From Isoetes taiwanensis (Eukaryota; Streptophyta; Lycopodiopsida; Isoetales; Isoetaceae): a stretch of DNA of 64,000 nt. Of this stretch, positions 43,101 through 54,604 are shown one piece after another. Location: NCBI GenBank assembly GCA_021234155.1, contig JAJEKV010000025.1, positions 16,299,094 through 16,363,093 of the forward strand, read 5' to 3'. The position numbers were made by a program, and so were the translations under genes. The first letter of the stretch is position 1. The number at the start of each line of letters is the position of its first letter. The notes beneath the pieces were generated by a model, which was not told the DNA's origin, did not search any database, and worked only from the letters and a program-made list of their open reading frames with translations.

Positions 43101-45930
43101 AATTTGAAATAGTGGTTGCTTGATTGTTGGCTACTATAAAGAATGTGGCAATTTTTGTATTTGACAAATGCTAAAAAGGAAGGAAGGTGTGAATGTAGGT
43201 GTGGGTGTGAGTGGCATATTTTGTGCTGATTTGCTGTGTAATAGGAATGCCAAAGAGTTGCCTCTAGTTACATCGTGAAATGCATCATGATATGAAATAG
43301 ATAGAAATGTTAAGAAAACACTCCTAGCATACTCCATCCCTTGATTGAGCCCTTGATTACGTACACAAATCCATCAATACCACTATAAAGAATGATGTTC
43401 TATTCATTGTGATCGGAAATATTAGTGGTGAGTCTATTAGTGACTATATATATGTCCATTTTCTTTTTACATTAATGATAAAGTGTCAATGTACATTGTT
43501 GTTTGTGCTTGATGCATTAGACTTTTCAATATAGCAAAATTGTAGAGATGTGCTAGATTATTATCATTAGCTAAGAATAGTTTGAGATGAGACTTAGAAT
43601 AGTCTTATGTATTAGATGAATTTAGGTAGGACCTTCTTATTATAAGTATCTTGTTCATCTGTGTAATTAGGACCAATGTATCAAATGTCTAAGATGATTT
43701 TCGTGTTGATTGTGGTATTAGTGCATTGTACGTGGGAAAAAAAAAAAAGAAAAAATAATATTAGATAAGGAATTTTGAACTGTAGAATCGAGAAATTTAA
43801 CCATAAGCAAATGATATCTAGCAATGCATGGCTTTGACTATGACATGTTATATGGGCAATGGTGCATAAACAACAAAGTGTCTGTTTGATTTGTTGGTTG
43901 GTTGCAAGAGTTACCCGCTCTTGCTAGTTTTAACGAATTGACTACTTACAAATTACCAAATGAGGTGTACTTATTTTGGATGCAAAGATCTTTCACTCGA
44001 TCATATAAAATGTTTTTGCTAACCTCAATGAATTGAGTCGCCTCTAATAATAGTTGCTCGCAATCTTAAATTCTTTAGGGTATCTCCAAATTGCCTTTGA
44101 AGGTTGTTGCTTTGAGGATATTGGGTGAAAAGAAGGAGCATTAAGTATTCTTTATGGTAAAGAAGTCAAGAACTCGTTTACCACTGGGCAAAAGGTTTTG
44201 AGGTCCAAAAATTAAAGCCTTCAACAATCTAGCATTCCCTGCTTTTGAGATAGTTCGGAATCATTTTTTGACCTTAGCATTCCATTCCACGCTTCCACAA
44301 CTTCTCAGAGCACCATCTGTGCATGACTTGGCATTATACATACTTGAGGTTCTAGATAAACGTCTGCAATTACTGAGCCCTCAGTAGTCATTATCTCTGC
44401 TTGTCTAGTATCATCATTACTGCAAAGGTTTTTCCCTTGAAAACCTTTCGAGGCAGGGGTTTTTTAATCCTAGTAGTAATGATTGTACTAGACCATTGTA
44501 TGGGTCCCATGACCTATTGGTCTCCGTGGACGTTAAAAAAACTATTCTATTCTATTCTATTCATTGGAAAGGGGATTCAACATAATACCTAATGCTAGAT
44601 CTGTTTATGGCAAAGTATGCTGAATCACAAACACAGAAACATGTAGTATAGCAATGAAACGGAATGGTTGAGAAATAGAATCTAGTAAGACAATACTAAA
44701 TAGGTTGCAATGCAAAGCCTCCAAATGTCTTCAAAGGCCAATGTGAAATGTTAAGTACCATATATCGTTCACCATAGGCAATAAAATTGCTGTCAATTAT
44801 ACATCAATTATACAATTGCAATTAAGATGGAGAGCACTCTCCTGATAAAAAGTGCTATAAAAAACAGTCATTTTACTTTTCCTTAGCCTCAAAGAGAGAC
44901 AGAGCTACCTAAGAAATTTGTTAAGCACAGTTATATATGGCAACCATGACGTTCTAGACACACTTACAATACCTAGCTATACTTTGTATGTAGATGTTGG
45001 TGTTGTGTTTTGGGGAGGGAGGAGGGAGGAGGGAGGGTGGTTCCCTAGGGGTCTATGATATGTTTTACATTTACAGTTGCAACATGAATTGAATGATACA
45101 TAAAGGTAGGCCAGCTAATGAAATGCCAAGTGGTTGTTGACATGTTGAACCCCCTCATAAGGTGTCAAATAATGTCATCATGTTGGAATTTTAGAAAAGT
45201 GGAATTAATGAGGTGTGACATTGTGAAGTAGGTGAGTGCAAGTCTCAAAATGCGGTGTGAATTGCTTCCTGTAAATTCTAAAAATATATAATGCTATAGT
45301 AATATTTGAAGAACTTCAGAAGATAATTTTTGTGGTATTAAAGTACCATATAGTCTTCAGAAGATCGTTTTCATAGTATTGAAGTACCATTTAGGGTTGT
45401 GCGATATTGGTGTAAGGAAGCTTATTTCTGTAGTATTGAAGTACCATTTAGGGTTGTGCAATATCATTGTAAGGATGCGCTTGTAAGCAAATTGGCATGA
45501 AAGTTGTATTAATTTGCTATCATGCTACATTTGCAAAAGCATTGAGTAAATGAAGATATATAAATTGGTGAGAGCCTATCAAGATAAACAGATCTATAGG
45601 CCATGTAATTAAAGTATTGCTCAGATTGATTTTGGTGTTACATGGCCATAACCATAACCTCTATGGAGTAATTTAGGGCCATTAAGAATTGTCCATATTC
45701 AGAAAATACACATTTACCTTGTCTTTGCAGTGCCAAAATATCACCACCATTCTAAAATTTCAAATGAAATATGGATGGAGCTATAACAAAATCTCATATG
45801 CTAGAGAACACTAGGCTTCTCATTCATCTCAGCAGATTTTCTACAATGGTGGATAGTGGGTAGCCGCACACATGCGAACTACCCACAAAAAATAAAGGGA
45901 AAATCCAATTATATCATTTGGACCCCAAAA
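43101..45930. other. Long AT-rich region without a gene
   Basis: Possibly the body of the Helitron ending at 43065 plus other repeats. A (TTCTA)n run lies at 44543-44563 after gttaaaaaaac, like the tail of an RTE-type LINE. A gggagg-rich run occurs at 45014-45042. At 45325-45480 a ~57-90-bp unit (agtattgaagtaccatttag) is present three times. Confidence 0.5.
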
Positions 45931-46247
45931 ATACAATGCTAACAGATGTTCGGCTGGTGTACCTGCCGAAAGCTTATCACCGGGATTAAAAAACCCCGCC
46001 CTTTCGGGTTTTCGAGGGAAAACCCTAGTGATAAACCTTCGGCAAGGGGCTTAGACAAATGCAAGGCAGAGAAATCACTCCCAAAACCCACGAATGGAGA
46101 AGTCGAAACAGATGCCGCACGCCAACCTGTACCTGCACATCACCAACACCACAAAAACGAAACAAAACAAACCTCTCAGAGTGGAGGGGCTGATTACGCG
46201 CGTGCCACGCGACAAATATAATAAACAAAGAAGGGGGGGAGGGTGGG

Positions 46248-46425
46248 TTCAAAGAGAAAGAGGTACTGCTGAGAGAGAAGAGGAAGCGCCGATGAGATGT
46301 TGATGCAGAAACGCGCCTAAAATAGCGAACTCCCAACCCGAACGGGCATGCGCCGCCCGCATGCATGCAAAACATGCATGCTCGTCCCATTCTAGAATGG
46401 CGATCCGATGTCTCGGATCGATGGG
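46248..46425. repeat. Direct repeat, copy 1
   Basis: Starts ttcaaagagaaagaggtact and ends ctcggatcgatggga. Copy 2 is at 46608-46785 and nearly identical. It includes gcatgcatgcaaaacatgca, itself an inverted repeat. Open frames on the - strand through both copies (MGRACMFCMHAGGACPFGLG) are identical for the first 48 residues and then diverge, so they are unlikely to be genes. Confidence 0.85.
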
Positions 46426-46440
46426 ATTCTAGAATGGGAC
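46384..46440. repeat. Nested hairpin GTCCCATTCTAGAAT ... ATTCTAGAATGGGAC
   Basis: Outer arms (46384-46398 and 46426-46440) are perfectly complementary over 15 bp. Inside, CGATCCGA-tgtc-TCGGATCG forms a second perfect 8-bp hairpin. In repeat copy 2 the right outer arm is missing after gatggga, so copy 1 is the complete form. Confidence 0.8.
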
Positions 46441-46607
46441 TCGCATGGAACCAACAAACCGCCCGAATACCAAAGAACTTCCTTACAAACTAGGATCGAG
46501 GACGAAGGTCACAGGATGAAGGCTAAAGGCTAGTAAAGGACAGCAGGAAAGAAACGCCAAATTGGCCAAACCAAGCAGGAAGAAGCCCCTCCCCTGCCTG
46601 GAAACAA

Positions 46608-46785
46608 TTCAAAGAGAAAGAGGTACTGCTGAGAGAGAAGAGGAAGCGCCGATGAGATGTTGATGCAGAAACGCGCCTAAAATAGCGAACTCCCAACCCG
46701 AACGGGCATGCGCCGCCCGCATGCATGCAAAACATGCATGCTCGTCCCATTCTAGAATGGTGATCCGATGTCTCGGATCGATGGG
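46608..46785. repeat. Direct repeat, copy 2
   Basis: Second copy of 46248-46425, offset 360 bp. It ends at gatggga, where copy 1 continues into the right arm of its hairpin. Confidence 0.85.
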
Positions 46786-47430
46786 AACATGATAAAATAA
46801 TTTAAAAGTACGTAGTTGTCTCTACAATTAAAAAATTCTATTTGTCTTGGCAACATTCCGTATGTCTGTCAGCTCTATCTGTTGTGCTCCTTGAGGGTTG
46901 GAGCAGCAATTATAGATTCAAGCTCAATATTCTGGCAAGCTGACTCAGAAGTACCAAAAAACCATAGTTTCCAATGGTTCCCCCTAATGTTATGAGGCTT
47001 TGCTAAAATCCTCTTGTATCTGACCTTCCGAGTACCAGAGTCAGGAGCTGCTCCTTTAGATAGTTCAAATAAAGTTTTCATACTCATTTACCCAAAGCAA
47101 TTACTGCGCAAAGGCCTTATTTGTCACAAAATGTAGTAACTTACGTTAACCATCTGGCATGGTGATATCAAGTCATGGCTTGTAACTATTTATGAATAAA
47201 CTGCTTTCAAAAGAGTTAGCTCTCCTTCCAAGCAACCATTCATGTTGTTAACAATTTGAGATCATATGTGGCTTCCAAATCAAAGAATAGATTCAATGGA
47301 ATAAAGAGGTAATAGTAGGACATGGAGAAATTGCATAGCAAACCATTTATTTATGCAACCTCTAAGAAGGCATGATAATATTCCTTTTTGCATATTATTC
47401 TTCAAATCATGCTTGATAAATGAGCAGAGT

Positions 47431-48062
47431 AAGAAGCAGCAGAATCTTATAGACCCAGGCAAAGCATTTGAGAGACAATATCAAACTGCAACTGCTGGAG
47501 ACCGGCTTGAAGAAGCTGGAGACATAAATCGTTCACTTTCACAACTTGGTTAATGTGACAGTACTATGTTTGAATATTAAGTTAATGTCAAAAACATTCT
47601 AATAACCGCATTTGTGAGGTGCAGGCAGAAGCAGCACAAAGAGAAAACAGAGGCATATACCATACCCTAATTCTCAGACTCACATTTTTACTGCCAGAGT
47701 AGATAGGTTTGTGTGATATGTCCTACCAATGGAAACTGACAATTGAGTAATAAGTACTTTTACCATTTTATTAGTCAAAGTCTGACAGAAATTTGTGCAA
47801 AAGTGAGATTCAAAGCACATTAAAGACTGCAAAGAGAGCAAAGGCTATTTGCAACAAAGCAATTATTAATGAAGAGACTACAACTGATGGCAACCTACTT
47901 AGGGAGGAGATATAGTGATTGAAGGTCAGTGATTATCCGCTGTTATATACCTTAAATATTGCTCTCCTGTTACAGAAATGTTATTCTCCTTTATAATTTG
48001 GCAGGAAGAACTCAGGAGAATAAAATCTAAGGAGATTCATCAAACTGGAACCAATGGCTGCA
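47431..48062 (+). pseudogene. Kinesin-12-like motor domain fragment
   Basis: Four exon-like pieces read in kinesin order. 47431-47548: NLIDPGKAFERQYQTATAGD, then RLEEAGDINRSLSQLG (compare LVDLAGSERQ...GDRLKEAGNINRSLSQLG). 47625-47700: RGIYHTLILRLTFLLPE (compare HIPYRDSRLTFLLQES). 47805-47918: EIQSTLKTAKRAKAICNKAI, then INEET (compare STLKFAQRAKAIKNKAVVNE). 48005-48062: EELRRIKSKEIHQTG. The NKAxVNE...LREQIxxLKEEL ending is typical of plant kinesin-12 (phragmoplast) motors. Key residues are lost: switch II DLAGSE has become DPGKAF, and TAG/TAA stops close pieces. Only the second half of a motor is present. Confidence 0.7.
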
Positions 48063-50385
48063 TATTTAAATGTACGGAATGGCCAAAGAAGTTACAGCCT
48101 ATTGCGCTTCAGTTTAAACCATTCACTTACTATTCTTAGTGTGGATTCCATTCCTAATGCAAATCACATTTTGATTGCAGATTCCATTACCAAAATGGAC
48201 ATAGATATTGATGATGATGTTGATGTTACACATGGACTGAAATGACACTATGTCACAAACTTTTTGTATGTCCGAATGCTCCAGAGATTTTCTATCGGCA
48301 AAATATGTAATATTGTTGATTCAGTTAAAATGAAAGACCTGCTTGAATAAGCGCCAAGCTAAGAAAGGAGATGATAATTCTAAATCGAGATAAAATGCCT
48401 TCAAAGAGGTCTTAACCTAAAAATTCAATGCCCAAGTCTCAATCATAAGAGAAGAAAGAAAAGATGGTATTACCTCGTACACTTCTTTGTAGCTTCTTTG
48501 TAGCTGAAAGAATGCTATGCTATGGTCAAACAACCTTGTGAACACCCAAGGATAACTCCATATCAACTATGATCTTTTGAAAATGATTCTTGTCCTCACT
48601 GTACACCCCAGTGTGGTTAAGATAATTCCAGTCCATACATTGAGTGTTTTGTCTTCACCTATATAACAGGATTTACTGATATTAGAAAGGTCAATATGAC
48701 ATAGTAATAATATGGAGAAACAACTTATCCATATCAAGAAAATAGTACAAAGAAAAGAAGAGACTTTTGGTACTCTTATCTGATGAATATCTCAACATCC
48801 TTCTACTGCATATACCACCGCTCTATTTTATCTTCTAATCAGTTACCTTTTATATATGACATGATATTTGTATGCATAGAACGATTCTCTGCAACATGTA
48901 AGTCTGTGTATTGCAAAAGCTAGAAGGATAAAGCTAGAAAATTTATGCATGTTACCTGAGAGACTTAAGCTTGTCTGATGAGCATTTACTTTGAAAAACA
49001 GATGCAATCAAGAATGTTTGGTAAGTTGATAAGTTTTAACTTCACAATTTGGTAAGTTGCTAAGCTAAATTTCAACAATGTAATACGTACCTATACAAAA
49101 CAATGGAGTTGCAAAGATGGAGTTGCTCGCTATGACATGTTAAGCATTTGGGGCATCTGAAAAAACAACTCAGATTTAACCAGACATACCAATAGGAAAC
49201 AAATGGACTTGCAAAGATGGGGTAACATCTCGAGACATTGGCAACTCACTGCGATATGTTAAGCATTTGGGCATCTCCAACACAACTCAGACTTAGAATT
49301 GGGCAAAATAGTAGATATTACTTGGCACGAATGCTGCGATTACTTTGGTCTGGAAGGAAATAGCATGAGTAAAATCTGTTATCAGGTTGGAAACTTTGGC
49401 CTCTTGCTTCTAGCAATATTGAAGCTCAAACAGAGAACACTGGAACATCCAAATGAAGCAGGACATTGCCTTTCTGCTGGAATCATCATATCTTTAAATC
49501 AAAAGAATGCTCTCAAAACTCATATTTTTTGCACAACTTCCTATCTCCAAAGCAAATAAGCTGTTCAACTTGATAGAAGTCCAAAGAACAAGTCAAAGTT
49601 TATAATCATATTATGTTCATGCTCAGACTTAAAGAAGGGCAAAACAATAGATATTATCCAGCATGAATGTTGCCATTACCTGTAGTTGAGTTGGACTGCC
49701 TGTAGTTGAAATAGCAAAGTGAACTCTAGTACCAGGTTGAAAACTTTGGCCTCTTAGCAATATTGAAGCAAGAGCAGTGAATACTTGCAACACCCAAAGG
49801 TTGGCGATCTCCTAGAGGATCTGCCATGCATCCTCCATACCATAAGCTTCTCCTGCAAGCAAAAAACACTAACACGGAACGCCATGCTTCAAAATATTCT
49901 CCTATTCTAATCGCAAGAGAGAGGCTTCACCCATCTCACGCAGTTTTAGGATAGTTTGCTAACAACCTCGCTAGAAGCTAGTTTTTATTATCATCTCAAA
50001 AAACATGATATCGAGTACAACAATGGGTTGAATGTGCACCCATGAATAGATAAGTAAAAATTTATTATACCTTCGAAAGCAATCCGGATCAGGTCTAAAG
50101 TTAACTTCTTCCAGACGCTTATTGTTCTACTTGTTTTCAACAGAGGCATCACACGGATCTGAAACCCCAAAGAAACAACGGATGCAGATATCTAAATAAG
50201 AATAATATTCTAATAGAGAAACCATGCACTGGCCCACATATTATTCAAATATAGTGTCAGTAGTTGCTACACATATAACATCAGTGTTAGTGTTAGGACC
50301 CACTGGTGACATACACAATATACTAGGATGTTGGCCTTAATTTATAAAGGCACCAATTTATAAAGGCACAGTTGTTGTAAATCCA
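48063..50385. other. Region without a recognised gene, containing a diverged duplication
   Basis: The block 49289-49450 (ttgggcaaaatagtagatat ... gaaactttggcctcttgctt) recurs at 49622-49790 in diverged form, and a shorter block (ttgcaaagatgg ... ttaagcatttgg) at 49112 recurs at 49210. An open frame at 49299-49559 is part of this repeat and has no known domain. Confidence 0.5.
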
Positions 50386-50391
50386 ACACAT

Positions 50392-50775
50392 AGAATACTA
50401 TGATAGCAGCTTATGCTCAACATGGGAAGGGCAAGGATGCAGTTAATTTACTTCGTCAAATGCAACAGCATGGCTTATTTCCAGACAGAATCACAGTAGT
50501 ATTCCTTCTACATGCGGCAACCAAGCAGCCCTAGCAGAAGGTAAGGAGGTACGTGATCTAATACGAGAAATTGGGCTTGACATTAATGTGAGCAGCATTC
50601 TTTTTGCATGTGCAGGTCATGCTGCAGGAAGGCAATTCATGCTCAGATAAAGGAGAGGGGGTTACATCTAGATGCAAGCATAGGGACTGCCCTTGTAAAT
50701 ATGTATGCTAGCTGTGGAAGCCTTGAGAAGACGTACAAATTGTTTTCTCTGGAATGGCTCACAAAAACATTACAA
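50392..50775 (+). pseudogene. PPR protein pseudogene
   Basis: With frameshifts it reads NTMIAAYAQHGKGKDAVNLL, RQMQQHGLFPDRITV, GKEVRDLIREIGLDINVSS, and then IHAQIKERGLHLDASIGTAL and VNMYASCGSLEKTYKLFS. These are plant PLS-type PPR motifs (compare AMIAAYAQHGxGKEAL, GTALVNMYxKCGSLE). The wording resembles PPRs of seed-free plants. Frame changes near 50500 and 50700 and lack of flanking motifs show a fragment. Confidence 0.75.
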
Positions 50776-51019
50776 AGCCATGGTTGAATTTATACAACTG
50801 GCTAAGTAAATTTATAAGATTGTAGAACAAAATCCATTGTTTAATGTCAAAACCATTGTGAAACAAAATCCATTGTTTAATGTCGAAATCAATTGAATGG
50901 TCCCTCGTTCTAACTAATTTATTTAAGTACAAATTGGCTCTCTAAAGGGCATTATCTACGACCTTAGGAGCATCATCCAATGATAATATAATGTGGTTGC
51001 TGGCCTAGTAACGTAGCTA

Positions 51020-51673
51020 GTGCCACTATATGTGGCAACAATGGATCAAGAAATAATAATTATACGTGGCAACAATGGATCAAGAAATGGCATTATTATT
51101 GACAATATAGATGACATAATAAATGGCATTGATATTGGCGACATAAGTGACACTCGTATTGAGGAAGTAGACATTATAAGTGTCCATAAATTTGCTATTA
51201 GAGGTGACAATATATGTGGCATAATCTGTGACAAAAATATTAGCATTATGAGTGGTGTTATTAGTGACCTTATATGTGAAGTTATAAGTGGAACTATAGA
51301 TGGTGGTACATGTGACTCTATAGGTGATCTCACCAATGACGTTAATAGTGGCATTATGCATGATGTTATAGTTGGCTTTATAGGTGACACTATGTTTGAC
51401 ATATGGGTGACAAAAGTCCTGACACTGTATTTGACATGAAAGGTGGCATTGTAGGTGACAAAAGTTAGAACACTAGGTTTGACACCAAAGGTGACATTGC
51501 CATTGACGTTATAAGTGACAAACATGCTGACATTATTTATGACGTTCTCATTGCCACATTTGTGTCACCGGGTTGCCTCACCCATAGCGTCAGTTAAAAA
51601 AAAAATTCGAGTTGCCATTTTAGGCCAAATATTGACACAACTAATGACACTAATGAACCCCTTCTCTTGTAGT
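51020..51673 (-). mobile_element. CACTA-type subterminal region and terminus
   Basis: The right end, reverse-complemented, reads TACTACAAGAGAAGGGGTTC, then ATTAGTGTCA, close to a CACTA terminus with the first C changed to T. Inside are many degenerate tgacattat-agtggcat units, as expected for subterminal repeats. No matching left end was found. The repeat spacing keeps frames open on both strands (51020-51439 +, 51046-51525 -); these are not considered genes. The words agagaaaccatgcactggcc occur both at 50216 and at 51677, just beyond the end. Confidence 0.55.
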
Positions 51674-51729
51674 AAGAGAAACCATGCACTGGCCCAGTAT
51701 GCTCAAGCTCCTTTGCATGCTCACAAATG

Positions 51730-52165
51730 AACTAAGAAGCAGAGTTGAATGAAAACCCTGATCGGAGGCACCCCTGGAAGAATAGAAACAGTGAAAATGC
51801 ACATCGTCTAAAAAATTATGAAGCAAATGCCATCCAAATTCACAGAAGCAAACTTACAGCGGCGGATTTCCACAGAGATAAGATCCTATTTCTTATTTAT
51901 GGCAGATCTTATCTAATTTCATGCCGTTCATCGTGGGATACGCATGCCGGATCAGGAAGGGTCAAAATCAGGAAGGGGCAAAATTGAAATCCCAAATCAA
52001 GGCCAAGGAAGTTTTCTCGATTTTTGGCAAATCAGAATTATTTTCCGGCCGCCAAAACCTTCGAAACCTTAGGAAATCAAATTAAGGAAAATTTCCAAAA
52101 TGTTTTTGGAACCCCGGAAAAACCCAATTTAAACAATAGGATAAATTCCAAAAAAAAAAAAGGAA
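51730..52165. other. Spacer, no gene seen
   Basis: No recognised feature apart from an A-run at 52152-52162. Confidence 0.4.
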
Positions 52166-52169
52166 TCGC

Positions 52170-53460
52170 CCACATATTTTTTCATTTTTGAATGATGAAA
52201 AGCAAGTTTATTAATCATAGGTCAGCATTACAAGATGTACAAATCTCATCTAACTATGCAAGCACAAGAGAACGCTCCCGAAGCACGAGCCTGAAGCATT
52301 ATGTGCTCACTCCAACATAGGAGACTAATGACAAGAATTAATTTGAAGATATTGAATCCAAATATGGTCTCTCACTTCTTCCCTGAGATAGGAAGGATCA
52401 TTCCATTAGTATCTTAGCCTGGGCTACAACAATGACTCTAAGAACAGGTGAATAGATGCCTTGGAAAATGTGCCGTCTAGGATGCTCCCAAATTGACCAC
52501 AGTAACCAATGAGACCCGAGATGAAATGCCTTCTGTTTATCTAGGGCCTGTGCGGCTGGATAAGATGCTAGGAGAACAGATTAGCAATCTAGTGTACTGT
52601 TAAATAATGCTTGAATAGAATCATGCTGGTTGAAATGCTCAAGTGTGTCGACATCTGAAAGGCAAAGCAGGCATAATGCAGAGTTGCGAGGGTTATAGTG
52701 ATGCCGCAAGGTGTTTACACGCAAACACCTGTAAGACTTGCCACCAAAGTACAAGTAGTTTAGGATGGAGCAACTTATCCCAAAGCCAGCATCATGTGCA
52801 AGCCCACATGGGTTTTGGGATCTATAATTGCCATCCATTTGGCAATGGGAAGGGATGTGGAGCTCAGAGCAGACGACATATAGAGCGGGAAAAGTACTTG
52901 CCCTTGTGAATATCCTCGTGACAACCCCATGACACCCTTTCCATGACACCTACTTCTACTATGAGAGGCAAGTTCTCTGCCACCTTCTCACATACATTTA
53001 TATTCCAATGTGAGAGTAAGAATTTTGCTTGAAACACAGGCCATGACAAGGGGCGACGACCTTCATACCATGCTTCAATAGAGACAACACCTGCTAGGGC
53101 CCACTGTCTCTGCGCAAAGGGATGAACAAATGCAGCGAGTGGAGGTGCTAAGGGGTCTGATGACAATGGCGCCCATCACCACAGAATATCTAAGAGAGCA
53201 AGGGTGGAAGGGCACGGCCAAAATAGATGTCTGACCGCATCCCATGCTGCCAATGATCCTCGAAGGAAAGGAGATGCATTTGGAAAAGGCTCAAGAGGGT
53301 GAATTAGAGCATAGAAAAGAACTGGTTTGACTGCCTTCTTGCCTAGAGGAGTACAATGACCGAGAGAATATTTGAGAAGGCGAAGGTCAGAAGAGTCATC
53401 TTCACCATTCAGGAGCCTCCAAATGAATTTTGAGATGAGGACCTTACTCGCATGGATAGG
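52170..53460 (-). mobile_element. Non-LTR retrotransposon (LINE) 3' remnant
   Basis: On the - strand: KVLISKFIWRLLNGEDDSS near 53440, then frames ending CVNTLRHHYNPRNSALCLLC-type sequence (RVNTLRHHYNPRNSALCLLC, then LSDVDTLEHF; about 52625-52720). This is the zinc-binding segment that follows reverse transcriptase in plant LINEs (zf-RVT; compare CPLCxxxxETxxHLFxxC), with the last His/Cys altered. An aataaacttgc motif and a short A-rich end occur around 52180-52215 on the - strand. Frameshifts and stops are present and no RT core is seen. Confidence 0.7.
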
Positions 53461-54320
53461 TTTTGTACATACGAAATAAAACTTCTAGACGTATAAAGTC
53501 TAAAAATATGTATTTTGGGGTAAAAAATATATTTTCTGTATTTTTCACTCACCGGCCAGAAAAAAATTTGCATAAGCGAAACTTCAGTTTTGCTTACGCG
53601 AAAATAAGTTCATGTAAGCAAAATATTAACTATGCGTAAGCAAAAAAAAAAAAAAAACTAGCAAAAAGGCACGCCAGGGGCTGTGGTCGAGTTATGCAAT
53701 GTCATGAAGGTCCCTTTTTTCTTTCCTTTTGTAAACTCTTATGCTTGTTACGCACACATAGAGACTTTAGTTAGGTCAAATTTATTAGGCATCATACTCC
53801 ATCAACTTATTCTTCTATGCCAGAGGTAGACACATCTAGGTAAATCCAAGGAATTTGGTCATATAAAGATGAATGCAAACTTATTACCCTTGCAACCTTG
53901 CAAATATGCATTTCATATCAGGTCTATTAAATCCTGCTATGCTACTTAAAGACACTCCTTTCATGTACACCCCAGAAGCAAACTAGTGTTTGGCATTGAA
54001 GAACCTCCTTGCAAACATACAAAGTAAATATTTACTTTGCATCTTTATTATATTTGAATGGATAATCCTTTTAGTGAAGCGTTAATAGGAAGCTTTGAAT
54101 ACAGTTTTCACATGCACAACACGCATGGAGTTCACATATGCAAACGGATTTGTAAGAAGAAACTTAAGGGACATGGATCTCAACTGTCACTAAATTTCAT
54201 GTGATAGCTTACACTAAGAGCTCCAGTTGAGGATTAAAGTCATTCTGAAATAAGAACGAATATATGAAGATGATGCTTATAAGAAGATTCCATATACACC
54301 ATATTAAAGAGAAATAAACA
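53461..54320. other. Region downstream of the BCCP exons
   Basis: No gene. An A-run lies at 53643-53659. I searched the - strand by eye for the biotin-attachment motif EAMKLMNE and did not find it. Confidence 0.4.
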
Positions 54321-54604
54321 ACTCAAAGCTGACCCATCTCTCCAAACTGCAATTGCACATGGGATTGATGTCCTGTGCCAGCATTTTGCAGAATATAGGG
54401 TACTGAATACTTAGAATTTGTCCATGAACTTCCTTCAAACAGAAACGAAGAGATAATGTAACATTGACACTCCAATGCTTTTAAAACTGTCACATCAAAA
54501 TCAATTAGAAGAGAAGAGATGACACTTTTCACTAAAATGGAATCTATGCATGAAAAAAATAAGGTGGCCCATATACTTCTATTTGCAATATGCAGATTTA
54601 AGTC

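Noticed and set aside
46025-46750. Conserved - strand ORF present twice (MGRACMFCMHAGG...)
   Set aside because: Identity reflects the duplicated DNA block; the two frames diverge as soon as the block ends and no domain is present.
51020-51525. 139- and 159-codon frames over the same interval
   Set aside because: Open on both strands because of short degenerate repeats; the region ends in a CACTA-like terminus.
54323-54604. Run-on frame after VGDKIQKGQVV as a genuine BCCP C-terminus
   Set aside because: Composition is unlike any biotinyl domain and lacks the EAMKM motif; more likely intron or downstream sequence.
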